In this document: in pieces, positions 35,458-47,601 of the stretch
Layout of the letters: each line of letters begins with the position of its first letter
Position numbering within the stretch: position 1 is the first letter of the stretch
NCBI RefSeq assembly: GCF_000014565.1
Contig: NC_008268.1
Coordinates: 4,654,501 to 4,718,500 of the forward strand
Source: Rhodococcus jostii RHA1
GTDB lineage: Bacteria > Actinomycetota > Actinomycetes > Mycobacteriales > Mycobacteriaceae
DNA length: 64,000 bases
Direction of reading: 5' to 3'
The notes under the pieces: generated by a model
What the model saw: only the letters and a program-made list of their open reading frames with translations
The model's database searches: none
What the model was told of the DNA's origin: nothing
Program-made: the position numbers and the translations under genes

Positions 35458-36903
35458 CTATCCGGTCGGGCGGTCCGAGGCCAGGCTGCGGATGCGGTTC
35501 CGCGCGCCGAACCAGCCGATCACCAACAGTGGGGCGATGATCGCGATGGACCCGACGGTCCAGGTTCCGACGGGGTGATCGAACGCCATCAGTATGACGA
35601 CGCATCCGAGGAAGGCCAGCGTCAGGAGCCCGGTGTAGGGGGCGCCGAACATCCGGAAACCGGGCCGGGTGAGTTTCCCTTCTTTGGCGAATTTCCACAG
35701 TTTCAGCTGGCACAGTACGATCACGGCCCAAGCGCTGATGATCCCGAGCGCGGCGAGGTTCAGCACGATCTCGAACGCCTGTGCGGGGACGACGGCGTTG
35801 AGTCCGACGCCGAGCAGGATGACGAATCCGGTGAGGGCGATGCCGCCGTACGGCACTCCGGATTTGTTCATCCGGGCGGCGAACGAGGGCGCCGATCCGG
35901 CCATGGCCATGGAGTGCAGTATTCGGCCGGTGGAGTACAGGCCCGCATTGAGTGAGGAGAGCGCGGCCGTGAGCACCACGAGGTTCATGATCGCGTCGGC
36001 GCCCTGCACGTTGATGGAGCCGAAGAACGTGACGAACGGGCTCTCGCCGGCGTGGTACTCGGTGTAGGGGAGCAGCAGCGACAGCAGCAGGACGGACCCG
36101 ACGTAGAAGACCAGGATCCGGATGATGACCGTGTTGATCGCCTTGGGGATGACCTTCTGTGGGTTCTTCGTCTCGCCCGCAGTGGTTCCCACGAGTTCGA
36201 TCGAGGCGTAGGCGAAGACGACGCCCTGGATCACCACGACGGCGGGCAGGATTCCGTTGGGGAAGAGTCCGCCGTTGTCGGTGATCATGCTGAAGCCCGA
36301 CGAATGTCCTTCGATCGGCGTTCCGAACAGTACGAAGTAGATGCCGAAGCCGAGGAACGCGGCGAGGGCGACGACCTTGATGAGGGCGAACCAGAACTCC
36401 AGTTCACCGAACACTTTGACGGAGACGAGATTCAGTCCGAGGACCAGTACGACCGCGGCGAGGGCGAAGACCCATTGGTCGACGTTCCCGAGCGGTGCCC
36501 AGTACTTCTTGAAGAAGTTCATGTACAGCGCGACGGCGGTGACGTCGACGACGGCCGTCATCGCCCAGTTCATCCAGTACAGCCAGCCTGCGGCGAAGGC
36601 CATCTTCTCGCCGAAGAATTCGCGCGAGTACGACACGAACGACCCGGAGGTGGGTCGGTGCATCACGAGTTCGCCCAGGGCCCGCAGGATCAGGAATGCG
36701 AAGAACCCGCAGAGGGCGTAGACGAGCACGAGTGCGGGGCCGGCTTGCTGGAGGCGCCCGCCCGCGCCCATGAACAGGCCGGTGCCGATCGCTCCGCCGA
36801 TCGCGATCATCTGGATCTGTCTGGGGCCGAGCGCTTTCCGGTAGCCGAGGTCTTCCTCGACGAAGATGTCTGCGCCGGAGGTGTCGTCCTTCTCGATCGT
36901 CAC
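35458..36903 (-). CDS. ansP: Amino acid permease, probable L-asparagine/aspartate importer
   Basis: 481-residue APC-superfamily transporter with 12 predicted helices. The family signature is at the N-terminus: LGPRQIQMIAIGGAIGTGLF, plus the ELGELV-type loop (ILRALGELVMHRPTSGSF). It belongs to the AnsP/GabP-like group; asparagine is the likely substrate because the genes on either side encode aspartase and asparaginase. GTG start overlaps the aspA stop by 4 bp, so it is coupled. Confidence 0.88.
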   Translation of the reverse strand: MTIEKDDTSGADIFVEEDLGYRKALGPRQIQMIAIGGAIGTGLFMGAGGRLQQAGPALVLVYALCGFFAFLILRALGELVMHRPTSGSFVSYSREFFGEKMAFAAGWLYWMNWAMTAVVDVTAVALYMNFFKKYWAPLGNVDQWVFALAAVVLVLGLNLVSVKVFGELEFWFALIKVVALAAFLGFGIYFVLFGTPIEGHSSGFSMITDNGGLFPNGILPAVVVIQGVVFAYASIELVGTTAGETKNPQKVIPKAINTVIIRILVFYVGSVLLLSLLLPYTEYHAGESPFVTFFGSINVQGADAIMNLVVLTAALSSLNAGLYSTGRILHSMAMAGSAPSFAARMNKSGVPYGGIALTGFVILLGVGLNAVVPAQAFEIVLNLAALGIISAWAVIVLCQLKLWKFAKEGKLTRPGFRMFGAPYTGLLTLAFLGCVVILMAFDHPVGTWTVGSIAIIAPLLVIGWFGARNRIRSLASDRPTG

Positions 36904-38348
36904 GAGACCACCTCCGCGGCAGCGGCGACGGGTGTCTGCCGTGGCGAACCGGACGCTCTCAAGTTGGCGAGGTGCTCGGGGCTGAGGAGGCGGTCGAGTT
37001 CCTCGCGGTCGAGCAGACCCGCCTCGATCACGAGGTCGGCGACCCTGCGGCCGGAGACCAGCGCTTCCTGCGCGATCCGAGTCGAGGCGGTGTAGCCGAT
37101 GTACGGGTTGAGCGCGGTGACGAGTCCGATGGAGTCCTCGACCCGGGCACGCAGCAGATCGGTGTTGGCCGTGATGCCGAGTACGCAGCGGTCCGCCAGG
37201 ATCCGGCAGGCGGCGCCGAGGTGGCGCATCCCCTCGGACAGGGAGTGCACGATGATCGGCTCGAACGCATTGAGCTGGAGCTGCCCGGATTCGGCGGCCA
37301 TCGTGATGGTGACGTCGTTGCCGATGACCTCGTAGGCCACCTGGTTGAGGACTTCCGGGATCACCGGATTGACCTTGCCGGGCATGATCGACGAACCGGC
37401 CTGTACCGGTGGGAGATTGATCTCGTTCAGGCCCGCGCGCGGCCCCGACGACAGCAGGCGGAGGTCGTTGCACACCTTCGACAACTTGACCGCGATCCGC
37501 TTGAGCACGCCCGAGAGGTGGACGAACTGACCGACGTCCTGGGTTGCCTCGACCAGGTCTGTGGCCAGGACGAGGGGGAATCCGGTGAGTTCCCGCAGCG
37601 TGTCGCAGGCTGCCTCGGCGTAGCCGGCGGGTGCGTTCAGGCCCGTGCCGATCGCGGTGGCGCCGAGGTTGATCTCGTGGACGAGGAGAGCGGCCTCGTC
37701 GAGGCGGGTGCGGTCCTCGTCGATCATCACCGAGTAGGTGGCGAATTCCTGGCCGAGTGTCATCGGCACCGCGTCCTGGAGTTGGGTGCGCCCCATCTTC
37801 ACGGTGTCGGTGAACTCGACCGCCTTGGTCGCGAAGGCCTCCTGCAGGACGCGCATCGCGTCCAGCAGGTCGTCGATCGCGAAGATCGTCGCGATGTTGA
37901 CCGCGGTGGGGTAGACGTCGTTGGTCGACTGGCTGAGGTTCACGTGCTCGTTGGGATGGAGCTCCGCGTACTCCCCGCGCCCGTGTCCGAGGATCTCGAG
38001 TGCCCGGTTGGCGATCACCTCGTTGGCGTTCATGTTCGTCGACGTCCCGGCGCCGCCCTGGATGACGTCGACGACGAACTGCTCGTGCCAGCGGCCGTCG
38101 ACGATCTCCCGGCACGCCTGCCCGATGGCGTCGGCCCGGCGGTGGTCGAGGATCCCGAGTTTCTCGTTGGCGGTTGCCGCGGCCCATTTGACGTAGGCGA
38201 GCCCGCGGATCAGATACGGGTTGGTGGAGATCGGCCGGCCGGTGATGGGGAAGTTCTCCACGGCCCGCAGCGTGTGGATTCCCCAGTAGGAATCCGCAGG
38301 CACTTGGCGGTCGCCGAGCAGATCGTGTTCTGTTCGCGTTTCGAGCAC
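36900..38348 (-). CDS. aspA: Aspartate ammonia-lyase
   Basis: Converts aspartate to fumarate and ammonia. 482 residues of the fumarase/aspartase superfamily with the catalytic loop GSSIMPGKVNPVIPE, the TxH/S-type block HPNEHVNLSQSTNDVYPTA and GGAGTSTNMNANEV. Aspartase rather than fumarase is favoured by the asparagine-catabolic neighbours and the sequence of these blocks. GTG 38348 follows GAGGAA. The promoter region is shared with a divergent GntR regulator and contains a TGTCAGACA site. Confidence 0.92.
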   Translation of the reverse strand: MLETRTEHDLLGDRQVPADSYWGIHTLRAVENFPITGRPISTNPYLIRGLAYVKWAAATANEKLGILDHRRADAIGQACREIVDGRWHEQFVVDVIQGGAGTSTNMNANEVIANRALEILGHGRGEYAELHPNEHVNLSQSTNDVYPTAVNIATIFAIDDLLDAMRVLQEAFATKAVEFTDTVKMGRTQLQDAVPMTLGQEFATYSVMIDEDRTRLDEAALLVHEINLGATAIGTGLNAPAGYAEAACDTLRELTGFPLVLATDLVEATQDVGQFVHLSGVLKRIAVKLSKVCNDLRLLSSGPRAGLNEINLPPVQAGSSIMPGKVNPVIPEVLNQVAYEVIGNDVTITMAAESGQLQLNAFEPIIVHSLSEGMRHLGAACRILADRCVLGITANTDLLRARVEDSIGLVTALNPYIGYTASTRIAQEALVSGRRVADLVIEAGLLDREELDRLLSPEHLANLRASGSPRQTPVAAAAEVVS

Positions 38349-38467
38349 TTGATCATTCCTCACGGGGATTCGCGCGAGCTGCTGCTCTGCACGGATGCGG
38401 TGGACGGAGTCTGCTGCTCGAAGAGGTAGATTTCTCGGTCGAGCCACCCGGCTATCCACCTGCCAGG

Positions 38468-38478
38468 CTGTCAGACAG
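38468..38478. promoter_or_regulatory. Candidate GntR/FadR-type operator, site 1
   Basis: CTGTCAGACAG, a palindrome fitting the FadR-subfamily pattern GT-N3-AC, between divergent aspA and the GntR gene. The same 11 bp recur at 38575. Confidence 0.65.
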
Positions 38479-38568
38479 GTGCAATTGTTACCTCGCTCAC
38501 TTGCAGGCGTCAACCCCGGGGGGTGTTCCGTATTGACGCTGCGGGCGGGGCGTGAGCAGAATATCCCC

Positions 38569-39288
38569 ATGAACCTGTCAGACAGCTGGGCAGCCAGGCG
38601 TCCTGTCACGGCGCGGGTCAGCGCCGCGGAGGCGGTCCTCGCGGATCTTCGTGACGCGATCACGTCGGGTGAGCTGTCGGTCGGTGAACGACTTCCGTCG
38701 GAGGCATCCCTCGCGGCGCGGCACGGGGTCAGCCGGTCGGTGATCCGGGAGGCACTGCGGTCGTGCCATGCGCTCGGACTCACGGAGACGAAGTCGGGCC
38801 TCGGCACGTTCGTCGTCAGCGATTCGATCGCCCGAGACCTCGACTTCGGGAACTACGCGGCCAACGAACTCGTCGAGGCGCGCCCGCACGTGGAGATTCC
38901 CGCCGCCGGATGGGCGGCGCAGCGGCACACTGCGGAGGACCTGGCCGCCCTGCGCGGCCTGGTGGACCAGATGCGGGACGAGGACGATCCCCTCGTGTGG
39001 GTGTCCCTGGATGCGCAGTTCCATGCGTTCATCGCCCGGACGAGCCGGAACCGCGTGTTCGAATCCGTGATCGTCGACATCCGCGAGGCGCTCACCCGGC
39101 AGTCCGAAACGCTGAATCTCGTTGCGGGGCGGCAGCAGAAGTCGAACGACGAGCACGACCGGATCGTGGAGGGCATCGCCTCCGGAAGCTACGACAAGGC
39201 CGCCCGCGCCATGGCCGAACACCTGGACGCGGTCCGGGTCGCACTGGAATCCGTGGTCGGAGAAGCAGGCCCCGACCGCCGGCAGTAA
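38569..39288 (+). CDS. GntR/FadR family transcriptional regulator of asparagine/aspartate catabolism
   Basis: 239 residues: winged helix at about 15-80 (VLADLRDAITSGELSVGERL, ASLAARHGVSRSVIREALRS) and a C-terminal FCD ligand-binding domain (EARPHVEIPAAGWAAQRHTA; DAQFHAFIARTSRN; SNDEHDRIVEGIASG) with His/Asp residues that hold a metal and a carboxylate ligand. Divergent from aspA-ansP-ansA. Two identical palindromes, one between the genes and one over its own start codon, point to autoregulation and control of the operon; aspartate or asparagine is the likely effector. Confidence 0.88.
   Translation: MNLSDSWAARRPVTARVSAAEAVLADLRDAITSGELSVGERLPSEASLAARHGVSRSVIREALRSCHALGLTETKSGLGTFVVSDSIARDLDFGNYAANELVEARPHVEIPAAGWAAQRHTAEDLAALRGLVDQMRDEDDPLVWVSLDAQFHAFIARTSRNRVFESVIVDIREALTRQSETLNLVAGRQQKSNDEHDRIVEGIASGSYDKAARAMAEHLDAVRVALESVVGEAGPDRRQ
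38575..38585. promoter_or_regulatory. Candidate GntR/FadR-type operator, site 2 (over gene start)
   Basis: Second exact CTGTCAGACAG, 107 bp from site 1 and lying over codons 3-6 of the GntR gene, where binding would block its own expression. Confidence 0.6.
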
Positions 39289-39303
39289 GGACGAGAACAG
39301 GCC

Positions 39304-40389
39304 CTAGTCGTACGGGCCGGAGATCGACGTCTCGGCGAGCCGGGACAGGCCCTCGCGGATGTGCCGGGCCCACAGCCCGCCGATTCCCTCCACCGACTGC
39401 AGGTCGGCGGCGGTCGCGGCGAGCAGCGACTGCAGCGTCCCGAACGAGCCGACGAGCCGGTGAATCTGGTTGAACTGCAGTCGGGGAACGCGGGTGAGGA
39501 CGCGGTAGCCGCGAGGACTCATCGGCGCCTCGAGCGCTTCGATGGTGCCCGGATAGCCGAACGCCCGGGCCAGCGTCGTGAGGTCGAGAAGGTCTGCGTC
39601 CGTGATCCGGTCGAGCGCAGAGAGCGATTTCGCGACATCCTCGGCCGGTGCCGGGCCGGTGCCGGCCAGGTAGTCGCGCACGATGAGTTCCCTCGCCACG
39701 TCGTTGTCGCCGACGAGTTCCTCGAGCTGCAGTGCGAGCTGACGCCCGTCCGTGCCGAGTTCGAGGACGTCCTGCTCGATCTCGACGGACACGCGGCGCA
39801 CCATCTCCAGGCGCTGCACCACGGTCAGGGCGTCGCGGAGTGTCACGAAATCCTCGATCTCGACCACCGACAGCTGACGGGTCACCTCGTCGAGCCGTGC
39901 CTTGTACCGCTCGAGGGTGGCCACCGCCTGATTGGCACGCGACAGGATCGTCGCGGACCCGTCGATGACGTGCCGGATGCCGCCGACGTACACGCTGACG
40001 ATGCTCATCGACTGACTGACCGACACCACGGGGTACCCGGTCTGCATGGCCGTCCGCTCGGCGGCGCGGTGACGCGTGCCGGACTCGACGGTCGGGATCT
40101 TGTGGTCGGGGACCAGCTGGACGTTGGCGCGCACGATGCGGGACCCGTCGGTGGACAGGACCACGGCGCCGTCCATCTTCGACAGCTCACGCAGACGGGT
40201 CGGCGCGAACTCGACGTCGAGCTCGAAGCCGCCGTCGCAGATCTCTTCCATCTGCTCGTCGTAGCCGAGGACGATCAGCGCGCCCGTGCGACCGCGCAGA
40301 ATGCGCTCCAGGCCGTCGCGAAGTGCCGTACCGGGAGCCAGCCGGGCTATCGTTTCGCGCAGCGCAGACGACGACTCGGCATCGTTCAT
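39304..40389 (-). CDS. disA: DNA integrity scanning protein DisA, diadenylate cyclase
   Basis: Makes cyclic di-AMP from two ATP and links its level to DNA damage. 361 residues: N-terminal DAC domain with [15 protein letters not shown] (DGA) and [12 protein letters not shown] (RHR), helical middle, and a C-terminal helix-hairpin-helix domain ([39 protein letters not shown]). Next to radA (separated by one gene on the other strand), whose product is known to affect DisA activity. Position equals Rv3586. Confidence 0.97.
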   Translation of the reverse strand: MNDAESSSALRETIARLAPGTALRDGLERILRGRTGALIVLGYDEQMEEICDGGFELDVEFAPTRLRELSKMDGAVVLSTDGSRIVRANVQLVPDHKIPTVESGTRHRAAERTAMQTGYPVVSVSQSMSIVSVYVGGIRHVIDGSATILSRANQAVATLERYKARLDEVTRQLSVVEIEDFVTLRDALTVVQRLEMVRRVSVEIEQDVLELGTDGRQLALQLEELVGDNDVARELIVRDYLAGTGPAPAEDVAKSLSALDRITDADLLDLTTLARAFGYPGTIEALEAPMSPRGYRVLTRVPRLQFNQIHRLVGSFGTLQSLLAATAADLQSVEGIGGLWARHIREGLSRLAETSISGPYD

Positions 40390-40474
40390 CGCGCAATACT
40401 CCCGCTGAGGTAGACGTCACTTGTCGGGGACCGCCGCGTAAACACGTCCGGACCCGCGTTTAGATTACCTATCC

Positions 40475-41038
40475 ATGAGTAGTACCTGGACTTTGCCCGA
40501 CGACCTGACCCTGCCCGCACCGGTCGGCAGCTTCCCCGCCGCAGGTCAGCCCGTGCCGCAGCACTGGTCACGGTGCTTCGGGTGCGGCGACCAGTCGCCT
40601 GCCGGGATGTCGATGAGCTTCACGGCCGGGGAGGGGCTCGACGTGTGGGGCCGACTCGAGGTGGCACCCCGCTACCAGGGCGGTCCGGGAGTGATCCACG
40701 GGGGCATCCTCTCGACCGCGTTCGACGAGGCGCTGGGCATGGTGTGCCGATCGATCGTCGACGGTCCGGTGGTCACGGGTCATCTGGAGATCGACTTCGC
40801 CAGGCCCATCCCGCTGGGTTCCGTCCTCGAATTCCACGCACGCATCGACGGATCGGTCCGCCGCAAGGTGTATGCGAGCGCCGAGGCGCGCATCGTCGAG
40901 GGGCCGACGGCCGACCCCGACGTGGTGGTGGCGACGTCGCGGGGACTGTTTCTCACCGTCACCGCCGAGCACTTCGAGAAGACCAAGGATTTCGTGGACG
41001 GCGTGCCGGAGCGTCCGTTCGGCACGTCGTCGATCTGA
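40475..41038 (+). CDS. PaaI-type hotdog-fold thioesterase
   Basis: 187-residue acyl-CoA thioesterase-like protein. The hotdog helix motif is GGPGVIHGGILSTAFDEALG, with the HGG and the acidic residue typical for PaaI-type enzymes. A Cys pair (SRCFGCGD) precedes it, seen in several actinobacterial members. It is inserted in opposite orientation between disA and radA. Substrate unknown. Confidence 0.85.
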   Translation: MSSTWTLPDDLTLPAPVGSFPAAGQPVPQHWSRCFGCGDQSPAGMSMSFTAGEGLDVWGRLEVAPRYQGGPGVIHGGILSTAFDEALGMVCRSIVDGPVVTGHLEIDFARPIPLGSVLEFHARIDGSVRRKVYASAEARIVEGPTADPDVVVATSRGLFLTVTAEHFEKTKDFVDGVPERPFGTSSI

Positions 41039-41058
41039 GCGACATCTCGATCCGACCG

Positions 41059-42441
41059 TCACCGCAGTGACGCGATGGCTGCCCCCAGGTTCCCGACCTC
41101 GGTGACCTTCATGCCCTTCGGGGCCGCCCCGGAGTCGAGGGGAACGATGGCGCGGGTGAATCCGAGGCGGTGGGCCTCCGCGAGCCTGCGCCCGACGCCG
41201 GGTACCCGGCGGACCTCGCCGGCCAGTCCCACCTCGCCGAGGATCACCAGTCCGTCCGGAACCGGCTTGTCCTTCACCGCGGACGCGACGGCGAGGGCCA
41301 GCGCGAGATCGGCGGACGGTTCGGTCATCCGCATTCCGCCGACGGTGGCCGCGTAGACGTCGTTCTTCGCGATCGGCACCCCGCACCGGCGGTCGAGCAC
41401 GGCCAGGACCATGGCCACGCGGGCGCTGTCGAGCCCGCTCACGGCGCGCCGGGGTGCGGGCATGGACGTGGCCGCCACAAGCGCCTGCACCTCGCCGAGG
41501 AGGGGCCGTTTGCCGTCCATCATGACGGTGACGGCGGTACCGGGAACGGCCTCGGCGCGGTGGTGGAGGAACAGTCCGGACGGGTCGCTGATGCCGGCGA
41601 TGCCGTCTTCCCGCAGTTCGAAGCAACCGACCTCGTCGGCGGCGCCGAAACGGTTCTTGACGCCGCGCACCATCCGCAGCGTGGAGTGCTTGTCGCCCTC
41701 GAAGTGCAGCACCACGTCGACGAGATGCTCGAGCGACCGTGGTCCGGCGACCGCACCGTCCTTGGTGACGTGGCCGATGAGGAGCACCGGCACGCCGCTT
41801 GCCTTCGCGAGGGAGGTGAGGGCGCTGGTGACTGCCTTCACCTGGGTGACTCCGCCGACCACGCCGTCGACGTCTGCGGCCAGCATGGTCTGCACCGAGT
41901 CGACGATCAGCAGGGTGGGACGCACCTGCTCGACGTGGCCGAGGATGGTCGCGAGGTCGGATTCGGCGGCGAGGTAGACCCGCTCGTGGACGGCGCCGGT
42001 GCGGTCGGCGCGCAGTCGCACCTGCCCAGCGGATTCCTCACCGGTGACGTAGAGGGAACGGTCGTCCGGGCCGCGGCGGGCCCACTGGTGGACCACCTCG
42101 AGGAGGAGGGTGGACTTGCCGACGCCGGGTTCGCCGGCGAGGAGAACGACGGAACCGGGCACCACGCCGCCGCCGAGAACACGGTCCAGTTCGTCGATGC
42201 CCGTGGGCTTGGCGCGGGTGGACGTGCTGTCGATCCGCGTGATCGGAGTGGCGGGGGTGGACGGAAGTACCGCTCCGGCGCCGGCTTTCGCGAGCGAGGC
42301 GCCGGGGCGGCTCGCGACGGACGCGACGATCGGGGCCTCGTCCATCGATCCCCAGCTACCGCACTCGGGGCACCGGCCGACCCATTTGGGAACCGTGCAC
42401 TGGCACGACGAGCAGCGGAAGCTGGTTTTGAGTTTGGCCAC
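41059..42441 (-). CDS. radA: DNA repair protein RadA/Sms
   Basis: Recombination ATPase that helps branch migration. 460 residues: N-terminal zinc finger ([20 protein letters not shown]), RecA-like core with Walker [10 protein letters not shown], the RadA-specific KNRFG motif ([13 protein letters not shown]) and a C-terminal Lon-like domain (about 280-450). Normal length. It lies 46 bp downstream of nothing else on its strand except lpqE, from which a hairpin separates it. Confidence 0.97.
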   Translation of the reverse strand: MAKLKTSFRCSSCQCTVPKWVGRCPECGSWGSMDEAPIVASVASRPGASLAKAGAGAVLPSTPATPITRIDSTSTRAKPTGIDELDRVLGGGVVPGSVVLLAGEPGVGKSTLLLEVVHQWARRGPDDRSLYVTGEESAGQVRLRADRTGAVHERVYLAAESDLATILGHVEQVRPTLLIVDSVQTMLAADVDGVVGGVTQVKAVTSALTSLAKASGVPVLLIGHVTKDGAVAGPRSLEHLVDVVLHFEGDKHSTLRMVRGVKNRFGAADEVGCFELREDGIAGISDPSGLFLHHRAEAVPGTAVTVMMDGKRPLLGEVQALVAATSMPAPRRAVSGLDSARVAMVLAVLDRRCGVPIAKNDVYAATVGGMRMTEPSADLALALAVASAVKDKPVPDGLVILGEVGLAGEVRRVPGVGRRLAEAHRLGFTRAIVPLDSGAAPKGMKVTEVGNLGAAIASLR

Positions 42442-42454
42442 CGGGCCAGCCTAG

Positions 42455-42482
42455 GTATCGGGTCCGACAGCGGACCCGATAC
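42455..42482. terminator. Hairpin terminator between lpqE and radA
   Basis: Perfect 12-bp stem GTATCGGGTCCG with its complement around ACAG. It lies 5 bp after the lpqE stop (minus strand) and 13 bp before the radA start. Confidence 0.85.
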
Positions 42483-42487
42483 GGCCG

Positions 42488-43120
42488 TTAGTGTCCGCCG
42501 CCCTCGGCTTCGGATCCGGGCGACGTGTCGGAGACGTGGCGCTCGGTCTCGTGGCCCGCGTCGACGGGAACGGACACGGTGACGTCGCCGGCCTTCTCGA
42601 ACGCAAACGTGACGGGGAAGGTGAGGCCCGGGCGGACGCCCTCCTTCAGGCCGTCCAGGGTGACGAGGACGACGTCGACCGGTGCGTCGGCGCTCTCGTC
42701 CGTCTGACCGGCGGCCTCGGCGCTCGCTTCGGCGTCCTCGCCCGGCTGGCCGGCGACGAGAGCGGTCTGCGGCGCGATCTCCAGCCCGCCCGCCTTGTCG
42801 CCGAGGGTGACGGACTGCGCGAAGTCGGTGCTGATCCGGGTCAGCTTGTCCGGGGTGTCCTCGTTGTTGTTGATCGCGATGAACGAGAGGACGGCGTTGC
42901 CGCCCGGCTCGAGGCTGTACTCGGCGGAGTTGGGGTAGACCACGTGCACGTTGCGCAGGGCGATCGAGCCGACGTTCGCGCTGTTGCCGTTGACCGCGGC
43001 GACCTGACTCGACGTCTGAGTGATCTGGCCCGCGCTGCAGGCGGACAGCACGAGTGCTGCGCCGGCAGCGAGAGCGACGGCGGTAGCGACTCGGCGAGTC
43101 GACTTGTCGAGAGCAGTCAC
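42488..43120 (-). CDS. lpqE: Lipoprotein LpqE-like (PCuAC-related)
   Basis: 210-residue exported lipoprotein. Signal with lipobox LVLSACSAG (Cys about 29); then one beta-rich domain (SIALRNVHVVYPNSAEYSLE, AVLSFIAINNNEDTPDKLTR, KEGVRPGLTFPVTFAFEKAG) related to copper-chaperone PCuAC/DUF461 proteins, and an acidic linker (EDAEASAEAAGQTDESAD). The C-terminal tail is His/Glu-rich and could bind metal. GTG 43120 start. Divergent from carD, as Rv3584 is from Rv3583c. Confidence 0.85.
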   Translation of the reverse strand: MTALDKSTRRVATAVALAAGAALVLSACSAGQITQTSSQVAAVNGNSANVGSIALRNVHVVYPNSAEYSLEPGGNAVLSFIAINNNEDTPDKLTRISTDFAQSVTLGDKAGGLEIAPQTALVAGQPGEDAEASAEAAGQTDESADAPVDVVLVTLDGLKEGVRPGLTFPVTFAFEKAGDVTVSVPVDAGHETERHVSDTSPGSEAEGGGH

Positions 43121-43350
43121 GAGTTGTCCTCCGGTGTCAGGTTCGCACTTCAACTAGGCAGAGTAGTAGTTCGCCCGCGTGGCCTGCTCGCTGGGTACTC
43201 ACAATGGTTGTCTGCGTGCGGTTTCGGCGCTGGAGAACCGCCCGATCGGGGTGTCCGGAATGCACGTATCGGGGACCCTGTCAACCCCTACGGTCAGGCC
43301 ATGATGCCCCTGACCTGCACCGTTGATGCGACCAGCTTCCGGACACGTGT

Positions 43351-43872
<522 letters not shown>

Positions 43873-43890
43873 ACAGTCGCGATACACACA

Positions 43891-45047
<1,157 letters not shown>

Positions 45048-45058
45048 GATCGCTGGTC

Positions 45059-46453
45059 GTGACCCTGCGCCTATTCGACACCGAGACGCGGGCCTTGCGT
45101 GACTTCGTTCCGCTGGCCCCTGGACACGCATCGGTGTACCTGTGTGGCGCCACGGTGCAGGGCGACCCCCATATCGGCCACGTACGCAGCGGCGTCGCAT
45201 TCGACGTGCTGCGGCGGTGGCTGCTCGCCCACGACTACGACGTGGCGTTCGTCCGCAACGTCACGGACATCGAAGACAAGATCCTGAACAAGGCCGCGGA
45301 GGCGGGCAGGCCGTGGTGGGAGTGGGCCGCCACCTTCGAGCGGTCCTTCACCTGGGCCTACCAGCAGCTGGGTGTGCTGCCGCCGTCCGTCGAGCCGCGA
45401 GCCACCGGCCACATCACGCAGATGGTCGAGATGATGCAGCGCCTCATCGACAACGGCCATGCGTACGCGGCGGGCGGGGACGTCTACTTCGACGTCCGCA
45501 GCTACCCCCGGTACGGCAGCCTGTCCGGGCACAAGCTCGACGACGTCCACCAGGGCGAGAGCGCAGGCGAATGCAAGCGCGATCCCCGCGACTTCACGCT
45601 GTGGAAGGCGGAGAAGCCGGGAGAGCCGTCGTGGCCGACGCCGTGGGGCCGGGGCCGTCCCGGCTGGCACCTCGAATGCTCCGCGATGGCCGAGTTCTAC
45701 CTCGGCGCCGCGTTCGACATCCACTGCGGTGGTCTGGACCTGGTGTTCCCGCACCACGAGAACGAGATCGCGCAGGCCAAGTGCGCCGGCGACGACTTTG
45801 CGCAGTACTGGCTGCACAACGGCTGGGTCACCATGGGTGGCGAGAAGATGTCGAAGTCGCTCGGCAACGTTCTCTCGGTGCCGAACGTGCTGAAAAAGGT
45901 TCGCCCGCAAGAGCTTCGGTACTACCTGGGCAGTGCCCACTACCGGTCGATGCTCGAATACTCCGACACCGCGCTCGACGAGGGGGCTGCGGCGTTCCGT
46001 CGGATCGAGTCGTTCGTCCTGCGCACGCAGGAACGTGCCGGTGAGGTTCCGGTCGGCCTGTGGACCGAGGCGTTCGCTCGCGCGCTCGACGACGACCTCG
46101 CCGTCCCCGCCGCGCTCGCCGAGGTGCATGGAAAGGTCCGCGAGGGCAACATCGCCCTCGACGGCGGAGATCTCGAGGGTGCGCGCGGGATCGCGTCGCA
46201 GGTCCGGGCCATGCTCGGAATCCTCGGCGTCGACCCGCTGGACGAGCACTGGACTCAGGAGACCGCGGACGCGTCCGCGGCAACCGATGCCCTGGACGTT
46301 CTGGTCCGGGCCGAACTCGAGCGCAGGCAGAGTGCCCGCGCCGAGAAGAACTGGGCTGTGGCCGACGAGGTGCGTGACCGTCTCATCCGGGCGGGCATCG
46401 AGGTCACCGATACCCCCAACGGGCCCGAGTGGTCTCTCAAGGCAGGACAGTAG
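45059..46453 (+). CDS. cysS: Cysteinyl-tRNA synthetase
   Basis: Class I synthetase, 464 residues. HIGH motif as [11 protein letters not shown], zinc ligands including CGATV near the start and HLECSAM plus [15 protein letters not shown], and KMSKS in [13 protein letters not shown] start 11 bp after ispF. The TrmH-type methylase follows within 2 bp, as in mycobacteria (Rv3580c-Rv3579c). Confidence 0.97.
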   Translation: MTLRLFDTETRALRDFVPLAPGHASVYLCGATVQGDPHIGHVRSGVAFDVLRRWLLAHDYDVAFVRNVTDIEDKILNKAAEAGRPWWEWAATFERSFTWAYQQLGVLPPSVEPRATGHITQMVEMMQRLIDNGHAYAAGGDVYFDVRSYPRYGSLSGHKLDDVHQGESAGECKRDPRDFTLWKAEKPGEPSWPTPWGRGRPGWHLECSAMAEFYLGAAFDIHCGGLDLVFPHHENEIAQAKCAGDDFAQYWLHNGWVTMGGEKMSKSLGNVLSVPNVLKKVRPQELRYYLGSAHYRSMLEYSDTALDEGAAAFRRIESFVLRTQERAGEVPVGLWTEAFARALDDDLAVPAALAEVHGKVREGNIALDGGDLEGARGIASQVRAMLGILGVDPLDEHWTQETADASAATDALDVLVRAELERRQSARAEKNWAVADEVRDRLIRAGIEVTDTPNGPEWSLKAGQ

Positions 46454-46455
46454 TA

Positions 46456-47424
46456 ATGGCTGGAAATTCGAGTAGGCGTGGAGCCATCCGCAAGACCGGT
46501 ACCAAGAAGGGGCAGGTCGCCGGTTCCGGTGGCCAGCGCCGCAAGGGGCTGGAAGGCCGCGGCGCCACCCCGCCCGCGGAGGCCCGCACCAAACACCCCG
46601 CCGCCAAGCGCGCCGCCCGCGCAGCCAGGGAAGCCGACAAGCAGCCCGGCCGCGGTCGTCAGACCGCCGGACGCAAGGTGCTCGACGGCCCCGAGAACGT
46701 GCTGGGCCGCAACCCCGTCGTCGAGTGCCTGCGCGCCGGTGTCCCCGCGACCGCGCTGTACGTCGCGGTCGGGACCGAGAGCGACGATCGCCTGAAGGAA
46801 TCCGTTCAGCGGGCGGCCGACGCGGGCATCTCCATCCTCGAGGTTCCCCGGAGCGATCTGGACCGGCTCAGCGCCAACGGCATGCATCAGGGCATCGCGT
46901 TGCAGGTGCCGCCGTACCGCTACGCGCACCCCGACGACCTGATCGCGGAAGCGCGCAAGCACCAGGAGGCGCCGCTACTCGTGGCCCTCGACAACATCAC
47001 CGATCCCCGCAACCTCGGTGCCGTCGTGCGGTCGGTGGCCGCGTTCGGCGGTCACGGTGTGGTGATCCCGGAGCGCCGCAGTGCGTCGGTCACCGCGGTC
47101 GCGTGGCGGACGAGTGCCGGCGCGGCAGCCCGCCTGCCGATCGCCCGCGCTACCAATCTCACTCGCACGCTGAAGGATTGGGCGTCCAAGGGCGTTCAGG
47201 TGGTCGGTCTCGATGCGGGTGGCGACACCACACTCGACGAGTTCGACGGCAGCGGCCCCGTGGTGGTCGTGGTCGGCTCCGAGGGCAAGGGACTGTCGCG
47301 TCTCGTCCGCGAGAACTGCGACGCCATCCTCAGCATCCCGATGGCAGGCCCCGTCGAATCGCTCAACGCGTCCGTCGCCGCGGGTGTCGTGCTTGCCGAC
47401 ATCGCTCGCCGTCGCCGCGGCTAG
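46456..47424 (+). CDS. SpoU/TrmH family rRNA 2'-O-methyltransferase (RlmB-like)
   Basis: 322 residues. A basic, low-complexity N-terminal tail of about 80 residues (Lys/Arg/Ala/Gly) precedes an RNA-binding substrate domain ([15 protein letters not shown]) and the SPOUT knot with the three motifs [31 protein letters not shown] and [17 protein letters not shown]. It methylates a ribose in tRNA or 23S rRNA. The RlmB-like layout suggests 23S rRNA. Last gene of the carD-ispDF-cysS run. Confidence 0.93.
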   Translation: MAGNSSRRGAIRKTGTKKGQVAGSGGQRRKGLEGRGATPPAEARTKHPAAKRAARAAREADKQPGRGRQTAGRKVLDGPENVLGRNPVVECLRAGVPATALYVAVGTESDDRLKESVQRAADAGISILEVPRSDLDRLSANGMHQGIALQVPPYRYAHPDDLIAEARKHQEAPLLVALDNITDPRNLGAVVRSVAAFGGHGVVIPERRSASVTAVAWRTSAGAAARLPIARATNLTRTLKDWASKGVQVVGLDAGGDTTLDEFDGSGPVVVVVGSEGKGLSRLVRENCDAILSIPMAGPVESLNASVAAGVVLADIARRRRG

Positions 47425-47500
47425 GCTGCGGATCCGCGAACAGCAGGGCGTCCTCGGGGCCGCTTGGCCCGCACAGCCGGTAGTGATCCGAGGGCGTCGC

Positions 47501-47543
47501 TGTCAACGCTGTCGGCACCTACCGTAGACCTACAGTGTTGACA
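47501..47543. promoter_or_regulatory. Inverted repeat upstream of desaturase gene
   Basis: TGTCAACGCTGT and ACAGTGTTGACA, 11 of 12 bases complementary, 19 bp apart, 59 bp before the desaturase start. The right arm contains a TTGACA that may be a -35. A TetR-type fatty-acid regulator could bind here, but no regulator gene is adjacent. Confidence 0.4.
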
Positions 47544-47601
47544 GGCTGCTACCAGCGGCGTTCACTGAGATCATCAGTGGCCGCGAGGTTGGAGGCCGGT
47601 C

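Noticed and set aside
43190..43200. Third copy of the GTACTCAC palindromic element near lpqE/carD
   Set aside because: Only GGTACTCAC is present, without the inverted partner or loop.
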